64,000 nt of DNA from Herbiconiux sp. (lineage in GTDB: Bacteria > Actinomycetota > Actinomycetes > Actinomycetales > Microbacteriaceae), in assembly GCF_004297105.1 (NCBI RefSeq), contig NZ_SCVE01000012.1:62001-126000 (forward strand). Direction: 5' to 3'. A program made the position numbers and the translations under genes. Shown piece after piece: positions 54,743-63,457 of the stretch. The notes below the pieces were generated by a model. The model worked only from the letters and a program-made list of their open reading frames with translations, was not told the origin of the DNA and ran no database searches. Position 1 is the stretch's first letter. The number at the start of each line of letters is the position of its first letter.

Positions 54743-56765
54743 CCGTCGCCGGCGGATCTCCCTCGACGGGGAGTGGACGCTGCGCGGCTGGCGCCAGAAC
54801 GACTGGGAGCTCGCCCTCACCGCCGAGCGGGCGAAGGTTCAGAATCCGGATGTCGGCCCGGTGCCCGCGGCGGTGCCGGGCTCGGTGCGCGGCGCGCTCC
54901 TGGCGGCCGGACTGGCCGCCGACCCGATGCGCGGAGAGCAGTCGCGACTCAGCGAGTGGATCGAGCACCGGCACTGGTCGTTCAGCCGCGCGCTGCCCGC
55001 CGAGGCCCGGGAGTGGCTGCAGCAGCATCCGCTCGACCGGGTGCTGCTCGACTGCCCCGGCCTCGATTTCGCGGGAACCGTGCTCATCGACGAGACGGTG
55101 ATCGGCGAGTTCAGCGGATCGTTCACTCCGCACCGCTTCGACCTGACGGATGCGGTGCGCGCGGGAGGCGCGGAGGTGACGATCCTGTTCACGCGTGTGC
55201 CGGACGGACTGGGTCAGAACGGCTGGACGAGCCGCATCCGCGACTGGAAACCGCGCTTCTACTACGGGTGGGACTGGACCCCCAGGATCGTGCAGACGGC
55301 CGTCACCGACCAGGTCGCCGTGCTCCTCGGCCCGGCCGGCGGCGACCTCGGCGGCATCCGCGTGCACGCCGAGTACGACCTGTCCACAGCGCGCGGAGCG
55401 GTTCGGGTCGACAGCTCGGCGTGTGCTCTCGACGGCACGGAGTCGCTCGAGGTCGAGGTGCGCGATCCAGAAGGCCGCAGCGTCGCCTCCACCATCGTGA
55501 TGGCGTCGGCGGCGAGCGCGTCACAGGGCGCCGGGATCTCCGTGCCGATCGACTCCCCCGCACCGTGGCACGTTCGCCCGCGGGGCGAGCAGGCCCTGTA
55601 CGGCGTCACCCTCACTCTGCGCGCCGCCGACGGCGCCGTGCTCGGCACCGTGCGCCATCGGGTGGGCTTCCGCTCGATCGAGTGGCTGCCCACGCTCGAC
55701 GCCCCGGCAGACGCGGATGCCTGGCTGTGCCGCGTGAACGGCGCCGAGGTCTTCCTGGCGGGGGTCAACTGGGTGCCCATCCGCCCCGACTTCGCCGACG
55801 TGCCGGACGAGGACTACCGCGCCCGATTGACCGCCTACCGCGATCTCGGCGTCACCCTCATCCGCGTGTGGGGAGGTGCGGGCCTCGAGCGGCCGCTGTT
55901 CTACGACCTCTGCGACGAGCTCGGACTGCTGGTCTGGCAGGAGCTGCCGCTGAGTTCTTCCGGGCTCGACAACGAGCCGCCGTCGGATGCCGCCTTCGCA
56001 GCGGAGTTCGCCGCGATCGCCGAGTCGTACGCCGAGCGCCTGGCGCACCATCCCTGCCTGGTGATGTGGGGCGGCGGCAACGAGCTCACCCGCGTGACGC
56101 AACCCGCGGTGCCGGGCACGCCGCTCACGATCGAGCATCCGGCCCTGGCCGCTGCGGGCGCGGCGCTGGCCGCCGCCGACCCCGGGCGGCGGTACGTCGC
56201 CACCTCGCCCACGGGCCCTCGCTTCGAAGCGGATGCGCGGGAGTTCGGTCGGGGCCTGCACCACGACGTGCACGGCCCGTGGGAGTTCACCGGCAGCACC
56301 GCCGAGTGGCGCGCGTACTGGCAGAACGACGACGCCGTGATGCGCTCCGAGGTGGGCGTGGCCGGCGCGAGCGGGATCGATCTGCTCGACCACTTCGATC
56401 TGCGGCACGCACCGAGCCGCGGCGAGCTGCGCCAGCGCTGGACCCACTCGTCGGGCTGGTGGCTGAACCGATTCGATGCGGCCGACCCGGATCAGCCCAT
56501 CGAGGAGTGGGTGGCCGAGAGCGCCCGGCGCCAGGCGGAGCTGCTCGGCATCGCCGCGCGCGCCACGCTCGAGCGGTTCCCGCGGTGCGCCGGCTTCGTG
56601 GTCTGGCTCGGCCATGACTCGTTCCCGTGTGCCGTCAGCCTGTCGCTGCTGGATTGGTGGGGCAGACCGAAGCCGGCCGCCCACGCGATCGCCGAGGTCT
56701 TCGCCGACGCCGAGGCGTGCACCTCGGAGCGCGCCGCTACTCCAGCCGGCCTGCCCCGTACTTGA
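54735..56765 (+). CDS. Beta-mannosidase (glycoside hydrolase family 2)
   Basis: 676 residues, shorter than the roughly 800-850 of many GH2 mannosidases. The N-terminal jelly roll (DGEWTLRGW, WKPRFYYGWDWTPRI) and immunoglobulin-like domains precede a TIM barrel with LVWQELPLSSSG and the acid/base glutamate in MWGGGNELTRV. The nucleophile is likely the Glu of MRSEVGVAG. There is no signal peptide, so it works inside the cell on imported mannosides. It overlaps the GH130 gene by 8 bp, and its 3' end overlaps the convergent gene by 29 bp. Confidence 0.9.
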   Translation: MSDRRRRISLDGEWTLRGWRQNDWELALTAERAKVQNPDVGPVPAAVPGSVRGALLAAGLAADPMRGEQSRLSEWIEHRHWSFSRALPAEAREWLQQHPLDRVLLDCPGLDFAGTVLIDETVIGEFSGSFTPHRFDLTDAVRAGGAEVTILFTRVPDGLGQNGWTSRIRDWKPRFYYGWDWTPRIVQTAVTDQVAVLLGPAGGDLGGIRVHAEYDLSTARGAVRVDSSACALDGTESLEVEVRDPEGRSVASTIVMASAASASQGAGISVPIDSPAPWHVRPRGEQALYGVTLTLRAADGAVLGTVRHRVGFRSIEWLPTLDAPADADAWLCRVNGAEVFLAGVNWVPIRPDFADVPDEDYRARLTAYRDLGVTLIRVWGGAGLERPLFYDLCDELGLLVWQELPLSSSGLDNEPPSDAAFAAEFAAIAESYAERLAHHPCLVMWGGGNELTRVTQPAVPGTPLTIEHPALAAAGAALAAADPGRRYVATSPTGPRFEADAREFGRGLHHDVHGPWEFTGSTAEWRAYWQNDDAVMRSEVGVAGASGIDLLDHFDLRHAPSRGELRQRWTHSSGWWLNRFDAADPDQPIEEWVAESARRQAELLGIAARATLERFPRCAGFVVWLGHDSFPCAVSLSLLDWWGRPKPAAHAIAEVFADAEACTSERAATPAGLPRT

Positions 56766-57750
56766 TGCGGCGCGCCACGATGAACGCCGCCGTCGAGACC
56801 ACGAGCCAGCCGCCCAGCACGAGATAGGGCTCGGCGTGCGGCGCATCCGGGAAGTAGGTGAGATCGCGCAGCGCCCGCACGGTGGCGCCCGTGGGCATCC
56901 ACCGGCCCATGAACTCGTAGAACGGGGGCAACAGCTGCGGCGCCACCGCGCCACCCGACGACGGGTTGCTCACGAGGATGAACAGGATCCAGGTGGGCAG
57001 GAGCGCCCACCTGCCCCCGATCACCACCCGGAAGAAGCTGTACACCGAGCCGCCCACCATCACCGTCGCGGCGAGCACCGCCCACACCGGCACGACCGGG
57101 AAGCTCTCGAAACCGAGGATCGGCCCGGCCGTGAGCGTGACCACGAGGCCCACGAGCACCGCGCGGATGACATCCCAGGTCACCTCTCCCGCGAGTGTCA
57201 GGCCCGCATTCACCCGGGTCTGGATGGCGCCGACGAACCCGATGATGGTGCACGCGAGCGCCAGGTAGAAGAGCACCAGCCCGCTCGGGTCGCTCGGGCT
57301 CAGCGGGTTCAGATCCGTCACCGTCACCGCCACACCGAGCTTCTGCGCGATCGTGGCCGAGTCGCTCTCGATCAGCTTCGCGATCGACGCCCCCGATGCG
57401 CTCGACACGTAGAGCTGGGCATCCTGACCCGCGGATGCCGTCACGAGAGCCCCATAGATCTGCTGCTGCTCGATGGCCTGCTTGGCGGCATCCTCCGTGG
57501 CGAACGTGCTGACGTCGAACGACGTGGTGGTGACCGACTCGAGGCTCTGGTCGAACGAGGTCGGCGTCACCGTCTCCGAGACGAGACCGATCGGCACGTC
57601 GTGCGGCTGCGGGTTGCCCATCGCGAGACTGTAGGAGGCCACGAAGAGGGCGGCGAACAGGGAGACGAGCAGCGACACGACGAGCGCGGGCTTGTTGGGC
57701 CCCGAGACCGCGCGTTTGGCTACTCCGAAACCGCGTGACAGGGTCGACAT
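56737..57750 (-). CDS. DUF3533/ABC-2-type membrane protein
   Basis: 337 residues: an N-terminal membrane segment (ALVVSLLVSLFAALFVASYS), an extracytoplasmic domain (about 45-155, with FDQSLESVTTTSFDVSTFAT), then five membrane segments. This is the DUF3533 (SNG1/YhgE-like) plan, related to ABC-2 permeases and drug-efflux proteins. No ATPase is adjacent. ATG 57750 lies 7 nt after a TAGCGT box. Confidence 0.82.
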   Translation of the reverse strand: MSTLSRGFGVAKRAVSGPNKPALVVSLLVSLFAALFVASYSLAMGNPQPHDVPIGLVSETVTPTSFDQSLESVTTTSFDVSTFATEDAAKQAIEQQQIYGALVTASAGQDAQLYVSSASGASIAKLIESDSATIAQKLGVAVTVTDLNPLSPSDPSGLVLFYLALACTIIGFVGAIQTRVNAGLTLAGEVTWDVIRAVLVGLVVTLTAGPILGFESFPVVPVWAVLAATVMVGGSVYSFFRVVIGGRWALLPTWILFILVSNPSSGGAVAPQLLPPFYEFMGRWMPTGATVRALRDLTYFPDAPHAEPYLVLGGWLVVSTAAFIVARRIKYGAGRLE

Positions 57751-57757
57751 GGCATTC

Positions 57758-57763
57758 ACGCTA
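57758..57763 (-). promoter_or_regulatory. Leaderless -10 box of the DUF3533 gene
   Basis: Minus-strand TAGCGT, 7 nt, then ATG 57750. Confidence 0.5.
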
Positions 57764-57831
57764 GCGGCCGATCCGGGTCGGAATGACGTCGTGCGCCGGA
57801 GCGTCGCTAGGATCAGGGGTAGGGAGAGACG

Positions 57832-59367
57832 ATGAACACGCATGTTGCGCACGCCTTGGCCCAGAGCAACTGGAGCGGCCTGATCCAGGCCGTCGAGGCC
57901 GACTGGAACGCCTTGATGGAAGGCGACCGCGACCAGTTGAAAGCGGCGCTCAACGCCATCCCGGCCGACGTGCTCGCCGAGTACCCACGCATGATCGCCG
58001 CGCGCGACTACGTCAACTTCCTTCCCGTCGCGGGCGTCGCGCGCCCGGTGCGCTACCGGCATTCGCCCTCGCAGCCGACCTCGCTGATGGACGTGCTCGC
58101 CGACCTCACAAGCCGTTCCGCCACCGAACGCTTCGCCGGCCGATTCGCGGAGGCGGCCGGCTTGGTGCATCAGGCGCACTCGACGATCCACGACGTGCCC
58201 GACGAGGCACTCGTCGAGATCCGCCCCGTGCTTCCCGACCTCCGCCTGCAGTGGGCCATCAGCCTGCAGTTCGCCGGGCACCTCGTCGACGCGGTGCGCG
58301 CCTACGAGCGCACCTACGACGAAGCGCTCGTGCATGCGAGCACGCGCATCGCCGTGGAGGCCGCCGGGTCGATCGCCTTCAACCACGCCCTCGCGGGCAA
58401 CATCGTCGAGGCGGAGCGCTGGCTCGCGCGGATGCCCGACGCGGTGAACGACCCCACCGACACGGTGCACGCCATGGGCTGCTTCGCCCGCGCGCTCATC
58501 GCCGGGGCCCGACTCGACGGCGAAGGCGCCCGCGCCGCACTCGACCAGGCGCCCTCGGACTCCACGAGCCCGGAGCCGTGGGCCATCCGGATGTTCGTCG
58601 AATCCCGTCTCGCGGCCCTCACCGGCGACCCGCGCGCTCAGCTCACCCTGCTGAGCTCCGGCATCAGCGCGCATCCCGCCCCGACCTGGAGCGGAGGCCT
58701 CAATGCCTGGTTGCTCTGGGTGGCGCAGCTGGAGCTGCTGCTGGCGGCAGGCGACGCCACCGGCGCCCGCGCCCTGCTCGCCACGACGCCGGCGATTCCC
58801 GACGCCACCCAGTACAACCTGCCCGCGGTGCTGCGGGCCTGGTACCTCGTGCGCTACGGAGACGCCGACCAGGCGGCGGCATCGGCCGCCTCGTCATTGC
58901 GCGACCAGCCCGCTGCGAGCGTCTCGGCGAACATGCTCGCCGTGCTCGCTCTCGTGAACCAGCGCCGCGGGCGGAGCGCCGATGCCTCCCGTCACTTCGG
59001 AACCTGCCTCGCGATCATCGCCCGGGAGCGGCTCTACGAGATCCTGCTGCGGCTGAGCCCCGAGGAACGTGACGAGTTCGATCCGACGGGTCTCCCCGCG
59101 ATCCCCGAGGATGCCCGTCTCCGCATCCAGCAGCTCTCCGAGCACCACGACATCCAGAAGCCCCTCGGTGTCACCCTCTCGGCACGCGAGCGGGTCGTGC
59201 TGCGCTACCTGATGGACGGCGCGTTGCTCACCGAGATCGCCGCCGCCGAGCACGTCTCGGTCAACACGGTGAAGTCGCAGCTGCGCACGCTGTACCGCAA
59301 GCTCGGTGTGACCGAGCGTCGTCACGCGGTCGACCTGGCGCTGGGCCGCCCGGAGATCTGGGCCTGA
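57832..59367 (+). CDS. LuxR family regulator with TPR-like domain
   Basis: 511 residues. The first 400 form TPR-like helical repeats resembling the C-terminal part of MalT/LAL regulators, but without the ATPase. The last 65 are a LuxR helix-turn-helix (LSARERVVLRYLMDGALLTE, VSVNTVKSQLRTLYRKLGV). GGGAGA lies 5 nt before ATG 57832. It is divergent from the DUF3533 gene and may control it. Confidence 0.88.
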   Translation: MNTHVAHALAQSNWSGLIQAVEADWNALMEGDRDQLKAALNAIPADVLAEYPRMIAARDYVNFLPVAGVARPVRYRHSPSQPTSLMDVLADLTSRSATERFAGRFAEAAGLVHQAHSTIHDVPDEALVEIRPVLPDLRLQWAISLQFAGHLVDAVRAYERTYDEALVHASTRIAVEAAGSIAFNHALAGNIVEAERWLARMPDAVNDPTDTVHAMGCFARALIAGARLDGEGARAALDQAPSDSTSPEPWAIRMFVESRLAALTGDPRAQLTLLSSGISAHPAPTWSGGLNAWLLWVAQLELLLAAGDATGARALLATTPAIPDATQYNLPAVLRAWYLVRYGDADQAAASAASSLRDQPAASVSANMLAVLALVNQRRGRSADASRHFGTCLAIIARERLYEILLRLSPEERDEFDPTGLPAIPEDARLRIQQLSEHHDIQKPLGVTLSARERVVLRYLMDGALLTEIAAAEHVSVNTVKSQLRTLYRKLGVTERRHAVDLALGRPEIWA

Positions 59368-59397
59368 GACGAGCGGTGCGGCACCAAACTCTCTAAG

Positions 59398-59414
59398 CTG
59401 ATTAGCGAAATCAG
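59398..59414. promoter_or_regulatory. 17-bp palindromic operator candidate
   Basis: CTGATT-AGCGA-AATCAG lies 10 bp before ATG 59425 and overlaps a possible -10 (TAAGCT, 59394-59399). This fits a repressor site for the TspO-like gene; the repressor is unknown. Confidence 0.5.
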
Positions 59415-59424
59415 AGGAGATGCC

Positions 59425-60255
59425 ATGGCCGAGTTCTCACCCGCCCCGTCCACCCATCGATCCGACAGGGTGCGCCAGTTCGTGGTCGCAGGGAGCGCCG
59501 TGCTCGCCGTGATCGGGGCGTTCATCGGCTCGGGGGCCGCCGGCGGTACGCCGATCCAGGATGCGGCCGGAGGAGCGCTATCGGCCGACGCCACACTCAT
59601 CGCGCCCGCAGGCCCGGCCTTCTCGATCTGGTCGGCGATCTACCTCGGTCTGCTCGCCTACGCCGTCTGGCAGTTCCTCCCGCGCCAGACCGGCAGCCCC
59701 CGGCAGCGCCGTCTCGGCTACCCCATCGCCGCCACGTTGCTGCTGAACGCCGCCTGGATCCTGAGCGTCCAGGCCGGGCTGCTGGCGCTGAGCGCCGTCG
59801 TCATCGTGGTGCTGCTCGCGGCCCTGCTCGTGACCTTCGTGCTCGTCGTGCGCACCCGCACGCGGCCGCAGCCGCTGATCGAGTCGATCGTGGTCGACGG
59901 CACCATCGGCCTCTACCTCGGCTGGGTCTGCGTGGCCACGGCCGCCAACCTGACGGCGGGCCTCATGGTGGCCGGTTTCGACGGGTTCGGCTGGGCCCCG
60001 GATGCCTGGGGTGTCACGATCGTGATCGTCGCCGGGCTCGCGGGGCTGGCTCTCGCGGCCTTCGGTGCCGGCCGCCTCGCCCCCACGGCATCGCTCGCGT
60101 GGGGTCTCGCCTGGGTGGCGGTCTCCCGCTCCACCGGCGAGCTCGTGTCGGCGCCCGTGGCGACGGCAGCGATCGTCGTCGCCGCCGCGCTCGTGGTGGC
60201 CACGGTCGTGATCCGCGTCGCCGCCGTCAGCCGGGCCCGCGCGGTGACGGCCTGA
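59425..60255 (+). CDS. TspO/MBR-related (tryptophan-rich sensory) membrane protein
   Basis: 276 residues, about seven membrane segments, with AFSIWSAIYLGLLAYAVWQF resembling the FxxxWxxLY region of TspO, in a longer, two-segment-extended form common in actinobacteria. TspO binds porphyrins and cholesterol; the function of this extended form is not established. AGAGGAGA precedes ATG 59425. Convergent with the histidine kinase gene (15-bp gap). Confidence 0.8.
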   Translation: MAEFSPAPSTHRSDRVRQFVVAGSAVLAVIGAFIGSGAAGGTPIQDAAGGALSADATLIAPAGPAFSIWSAIYLGLLAYAVWQFLPRQTGSPRQRRLGYPIAATLLLNAAWILSVQAGLLALSAVVIVVLLAALLVTFVLVVRTRTRPQPLIESIVVDGTIGLYLGWVCVATAANLTAGLMVAGFDGFGWAPDAWGVTIVIVAGLAGLALAAFGAGRLAPTASLAWGLAWVAVSRSTGELVSAPVATAAIVVAAALVVATVVIRVAAVSRARAVTA

Positions 60256-60270
60256 CCCACCGAACCGCAC

Positions 60271-61800
60271 TCAGGCCGAAGCGGAGGCCCGCGTGCTCGC
60301 CTGCGGGGCCGGCGACGCACCGGGCAGACGGGCGAAGCGCAGGATGAAGGTCGTGCCCTCGGGTGACGAGTCCACCGTGATGTCGCCCTCGTGCGCCTCG
60401 ACGATCGAGGAGACGATCGCGAGACCGAGCCCCGTGCTGCCGGAGCGCCGTGAGCGGGAGGAGTCGCCGCGGGCAAAGCGCTCGAACAGTTCCGGTTGCA
60501 GGTCGGCCGGGATGCCCGGACCGTCGTCGCTCACTCGCAGCTCCACCACGTCCCCGCCGTCGGGGAACGACACCGAGGTCGTGATCGAGGTGCCCTCCGG
60601 CGTGTGCACCACCGCGTTCGAGAGCAGGTTCAGCACCACCTGGTGCAGACGCTCGCGGTCGCCGGTGACGAGAGCCGGGGCATCCGGAACCTGCACCGCC
60701 CAGGGCCTGGTCGGTGCCGTCGCCCTCGCATCGCTCACGGCGTTCACCGCGATCTCGCCGAGGTCGATCTCATCGAGATGCAGGTCCTGCCCCTCATCGA
60801 GGCGGGCGAGCAGCAGCAGGTCGCTCACGAGCGAGTTCATGCGCTTCGCCTCCGACTCGATACGGGCGAGCGAGTACTCGGTGATGTCGGGCAGCGACTC
60901 CGCATCCTGACGGGTGAGTTCGGCGTAGCCCTGGATCGCGGCGAGCGGCGTGCGGAGCTCGTGGCTGGCGTCGGTGACGAATCGGCGCATCCGCTTGTCG
61001 GCCGCGGCGCGCACGGCGAGCGCGTCGTCGACGTGCGCGAGCAACAGGTTGAGCGCCTCGCCCACCTTGCCCACCTCGGTGCGCGGATCGGTGTCGGACG
61101 CGTGCACCCGCGGCGCGATCACCACGTCGCCGCGGTCGAGGGGCAGACCCGCCACCTCGACGGCGGTGCCCACCACACGGCCGAGCGGCCGCAGCGCGAG
61201 CCGCACGATCACCACGACGCCGGCGACGATGAGCGCGATGGCCACGAGGCCGAGGATCACGATGGTGATCGCCTCCTGCATCACGGCCGAGTCGGCCGTG
61301 GCCATCGAGGCTCCGGCCACGAGGATGTCGCCCGCGCTGTCGTACTGCGTGGCGATGCGGTAGCTGCCGAGACCCGTGAGCTCGATGTTCTCGTGCGTTC
61401 CGACCTCGAGGTCGGCGGCCTCGATCTGAGCGATCGCCACCGGGTCGAGGGTCTGTGCGTCCTCGTCGGAGAACCGGGCCGAGTCGGCCACCGTGCCGTC
61501 GGCCTGGATGAGCGCGATGAAGGCTCCCGGCCCGTGCCCGGTGTAGTCGACGAAGGGCTTCTCCGGGTGGTCGGACTCCGATGATCCCGAACTGCCGATG
61601 CGGAACTTCTCGACCGAGTGGCTGAGCGCCGACATCGAGCCGGTGAGCTGGGTGTCGACCACGGTCGTGACCGAACTCGAGAGCGTGGCGATCGATGCGA
61701 TCCCCACCACCACGAAGACGGATGCGACGAGCGCCGCCGTTCCCACCACGAGCCGTCGACTCAGCGTCCACGGGCGCCGCGTCGGGCGCGCGTCGGTCAT
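60271..61800 (-). CDS. Sensor histidine kinase (OmpR-partner type)
   Basis: 509 residues: membrane segment about 18-40, extracytoplasmic sensor (about 45-175), second segment (about 185-210), HAMP, HisKA with ASHELRTPLAAIQGYAEL, and HATPase with VLNLLSNAVVHTPEG and DDGPGIP. It resembles the TrcS/MprB-type kinases of actinobacteria. The ATG overlaps the response-regulator stop (ATGA). Confidence 0.94.
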   Translation of the reverse strand: MTDARPTRRPWTLSRRLVVGTAALVASVFVVVGIASIATLSSSVTTVVDTQLTGSMSALSHSVEKFRIGSSGSSESDHPEKPFVDYTGHGPGAFIALIQADGTVADSARFSDEDAQTLDPVAIAQIEAADLEVGTHENIELTGLGSYRIATQYDSAGDILVAGASMATADSAVMQEAITIVILGLVAIALIVAGVVVIVRLALRPLGRVVGTAVEVAGLPLDRGDVVIAPRVHASDTDPRTEVGKVGEALNLLLAHVDDALAVRAAADKRMRRFVTDASHELRTPLAAIQGYAELTRQDAESLPDITEYSLARIESEAKRMNSLVSDLLLLARLDEGQDLHLDEIDLGEIAVNAVSDARATAPTRPWAVQVPDAPALVTGDRERLHQVVLNLLSNAVVHTPEGTSITTSVSFPDGGDVVELRVSDDGPGIPADLQPELFERFARGDSSRSRRSGSTGLGLAIVSSIVEAHEGDITVDSSPEGTTFILRFARLPGASPAPQASTRASASA

Positions 61801-62576
61801 TCGGCGGGCCTCAGCACGTACCCCACACCGCGCACGGTGTGGATCATGGAGGGCCGGTCGCTGTCGATCTTCTTGCGCAGGTACGACACGTAGAGATCGA
61901 CGATCGAGGCCTTGCCCGCGAAGTCGTAGTTCCACACCCGGTCGAGGATCTGCGCACGGGACAGCACCCGGCGCGGGTTGCGCATGAAGTACCGCAGCAG
62001 TTCGAACTCGGTGGTGGTGAGCGCGATGGGGGCGCCCGCACGATTCACCTCGTAGCTGTTCTCGTCGAGCAGGAGGTCGCCCACCACGATGCGGGAGTCC
62101 TCATCCGACACCGTCATCATCGAGCGGCGGAGCAGACCCCGCAGCCGCGCCACGAGCTCTTCGAGACTGAACGGCTTCGTCATGTAGTCGTCGCCGCCGG
62201 CCGTGAGGCCCACGATGCGGTCGTCGACGGAGTCGCGCGCGGTGAGGAAGAGGGTGGGAGACGACTGCTCGAGCTCGCGGAGCTGCTTCAGCAGGGTGAT
62301 GCCGTCGGTGTCGGGCAGCATGATGTCGAGCACCACGACATCGGGGCGCTGGTCGCGGTAGAGCTGCAGGGCGGTGCTGCCGTCGTGCGCGATGTCGACG
62401 GTCCATCCCTCGTAGGCGAGCGCGAGGCTCACGAGACTGGTGAGCACCACCTCGTCATCGACGAGCAGCACGCGGATGGCGGACCCGTCGGCGCGATACA
62501 TCCGCGGGAGCTTGGCGAGAACGGCGCGCCGACGCCCGGAGGAGGCGAGTTCGTCGGTGATCGGAGAGCCGGGCAT
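61797..62576 (-). CDS. OmpR family response regulator
   Basis: 259 residues. Receiver with LLVDDE, phosphoacceptor Asp84 in VVLDIMLPDTDG and Lys in DYMTKPF; then the winged-helix DNA-binding domain with TTTEFELLRYFMRNPRRVLS and MIHTVRGVGYVLRP. The start is uncertain: GGGAGG abuts ATG 62576 with no spacer, leaving a 33-residue extension before the receiver; ATG 62501 is an alternative. Partner of the adjacent kinase. Confidence 0.93.
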   Translation of the reverse strand: MPGSPITDELASSGRRRAVLAKLPRMYRADGSAIRVLLVDDEVVLTSLVSLALAYEGWTVDIAHDGSTALQLYRDQRPDVVVLDIMLPDTDGITLLKQLRELEQSSPTLFLTARDSVDDRIVGLTAGGDDYMTKPFSLEELVARLRGLLRRSMMTVSDEDSRIVVGDLLLDENSYEVNRAGAPIALTTTEFELLRYFMRNPRRVLSRAQILDRVWNYDFAGKASIVDLYVSYLRKKIDSDRPSMIHTVRGVGYVLRPAE

Positions 62577-62673
62577 CCTCCCATTCTTTCCACGCGCGCG
62601 GGGCTCTGCCCGATTTCGGCGCGATTCATAGACACCTCAAATGTTTCCATACCCCCCGCATGAGGGGGCCACC

Positions 62674-62679
62674 TACGGT
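62674..62679 (+). promoter_or_regulatory. Leaderless -10 box of the GNAT-domain gene
   Basis: TACGGT, 7 nt, then ATG 62687. Confidence 0.45.
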
Positions 62680-62686
62680 CGGGGGC

Positions 62687-63370
62687 ATGACGCAGATGCG
62701 AGCAATCCGCACCGCACGCTTTTCCCCGGTCGCCCCCGCCCTGCCGATCACGCCGGCCCGTCTCCGGGAGGCGCTGGCTTCGGCGGGAGTGCGCCGCCCC
62801 CGGATTCTGCGCGGTGCCCGCACCGAGGTTCCGTTCGACGCACCGCGCCTCCGAACTCCGCGGCTCACTCTGCGCGCCTACCGGATGGGCGACGCCGATG
62901 ACTGGTTCGCGCTCCAGTCGGAGCCCTCGGTGATCGAGTTCCTCCCCTGGCCCGAGCGCGACCGTCGCAGCTCGGCGCGACACCTGCGCGACCGCACCCG
63001 GCACACGCGGCTGTGGCAGGCCGACGACTTCCTGGCGCTGGCGCTCGAACACGAGGGCCGCGTGATCGGCGACGTGTCTCTGCACCTGCGTTCGGTGCCG
63101 GCCGTGACCCGATCGGTCGAGATCGGGTGGGTGCTGCATCCGTCGTTCAGCGGGGCGGGCTTCGCCACCGAGGCCGCGTCGCGGGTGCTGCAGTTCGCCT
63201 TCGACGAGGTGCGGGCCAGGCGCATCACGGCGGTGACGGATGCGCGCAACACCCGATCGGTGGCCCTCGCCCGGCGGCTCGGCTTCCGCGAGCGGCACTC
63301 CGCCCGCCACGGCGCCCCGGAATCGGTGTTCCACCTCGAGCAGCGCTCGCCCTGCCCGCTCGCATTCTGA
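62687..63370 (+). CDS. GNAT family N-acetyltransferase (RimJ/RimL-like)
   Basis: 227 residues: an N-terminal extension of about 50 residues, then a GNAT domain beginning LRTPRLTLRAYRMGDADDWF, with VIGDVSLHL, EIGWVLHPSFSGAGFATEAA and DARNTRSVALARRLGFRE. Substrates of such proteins range from ribosomal proteins to antibiotics; none can be chosen. The stop codon lies in the left arm of repeat copy C. Confidence 0.88.
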   Translation: MTQMRAIRTARFSPVAPALPITPARLREALASAGVRRPRILRGARTEVPFDAPRLRTPRLTLRAYRMGDADDWFALQSEPSVIEFLPWPERDRRSSARHLRDRTRHTRLWQADDFLALALEHEGRVIGDVSLHLRSVPAVTRSVEIGWVLHPSFSGAGFATEAASRVLQFAFDEVRARRITAVTDARNTRSVALARRLGFRERHSARHGAPESVFHLEQRSPCPLAF

Positions 63371-63420
63371 CGCCTCGCGCCCGTCACGACAGGCCCAGAA
63401 CGTCAGAACGCGAGCGGGCA
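63353..63420. repeat. Palindromic repeat, copy C
   Basis: Arms 63353-63372 and 63401-63420 are complementary at 19 of 20 positions. The 28-nt interior has GTCACGAC (63383-63390) exactly in its centre. The left arm overlaps the last codons of the GNAT gene. Confidence 0.82.
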
Positions 63421-63445
63421 CGGGCGCACCCGCCCGGACGGGCGG

Positions 63446-63451
63446 TAGCGT
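63446..63451 (+). promoter_or_regulatory. Leaderless -10 box of the DUF1697 gene
   Basis: TAGCGT, 6 nt, then ATG 63458. Confidence 0.5.
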
Positions 63452-63457
63452 GGGCGC

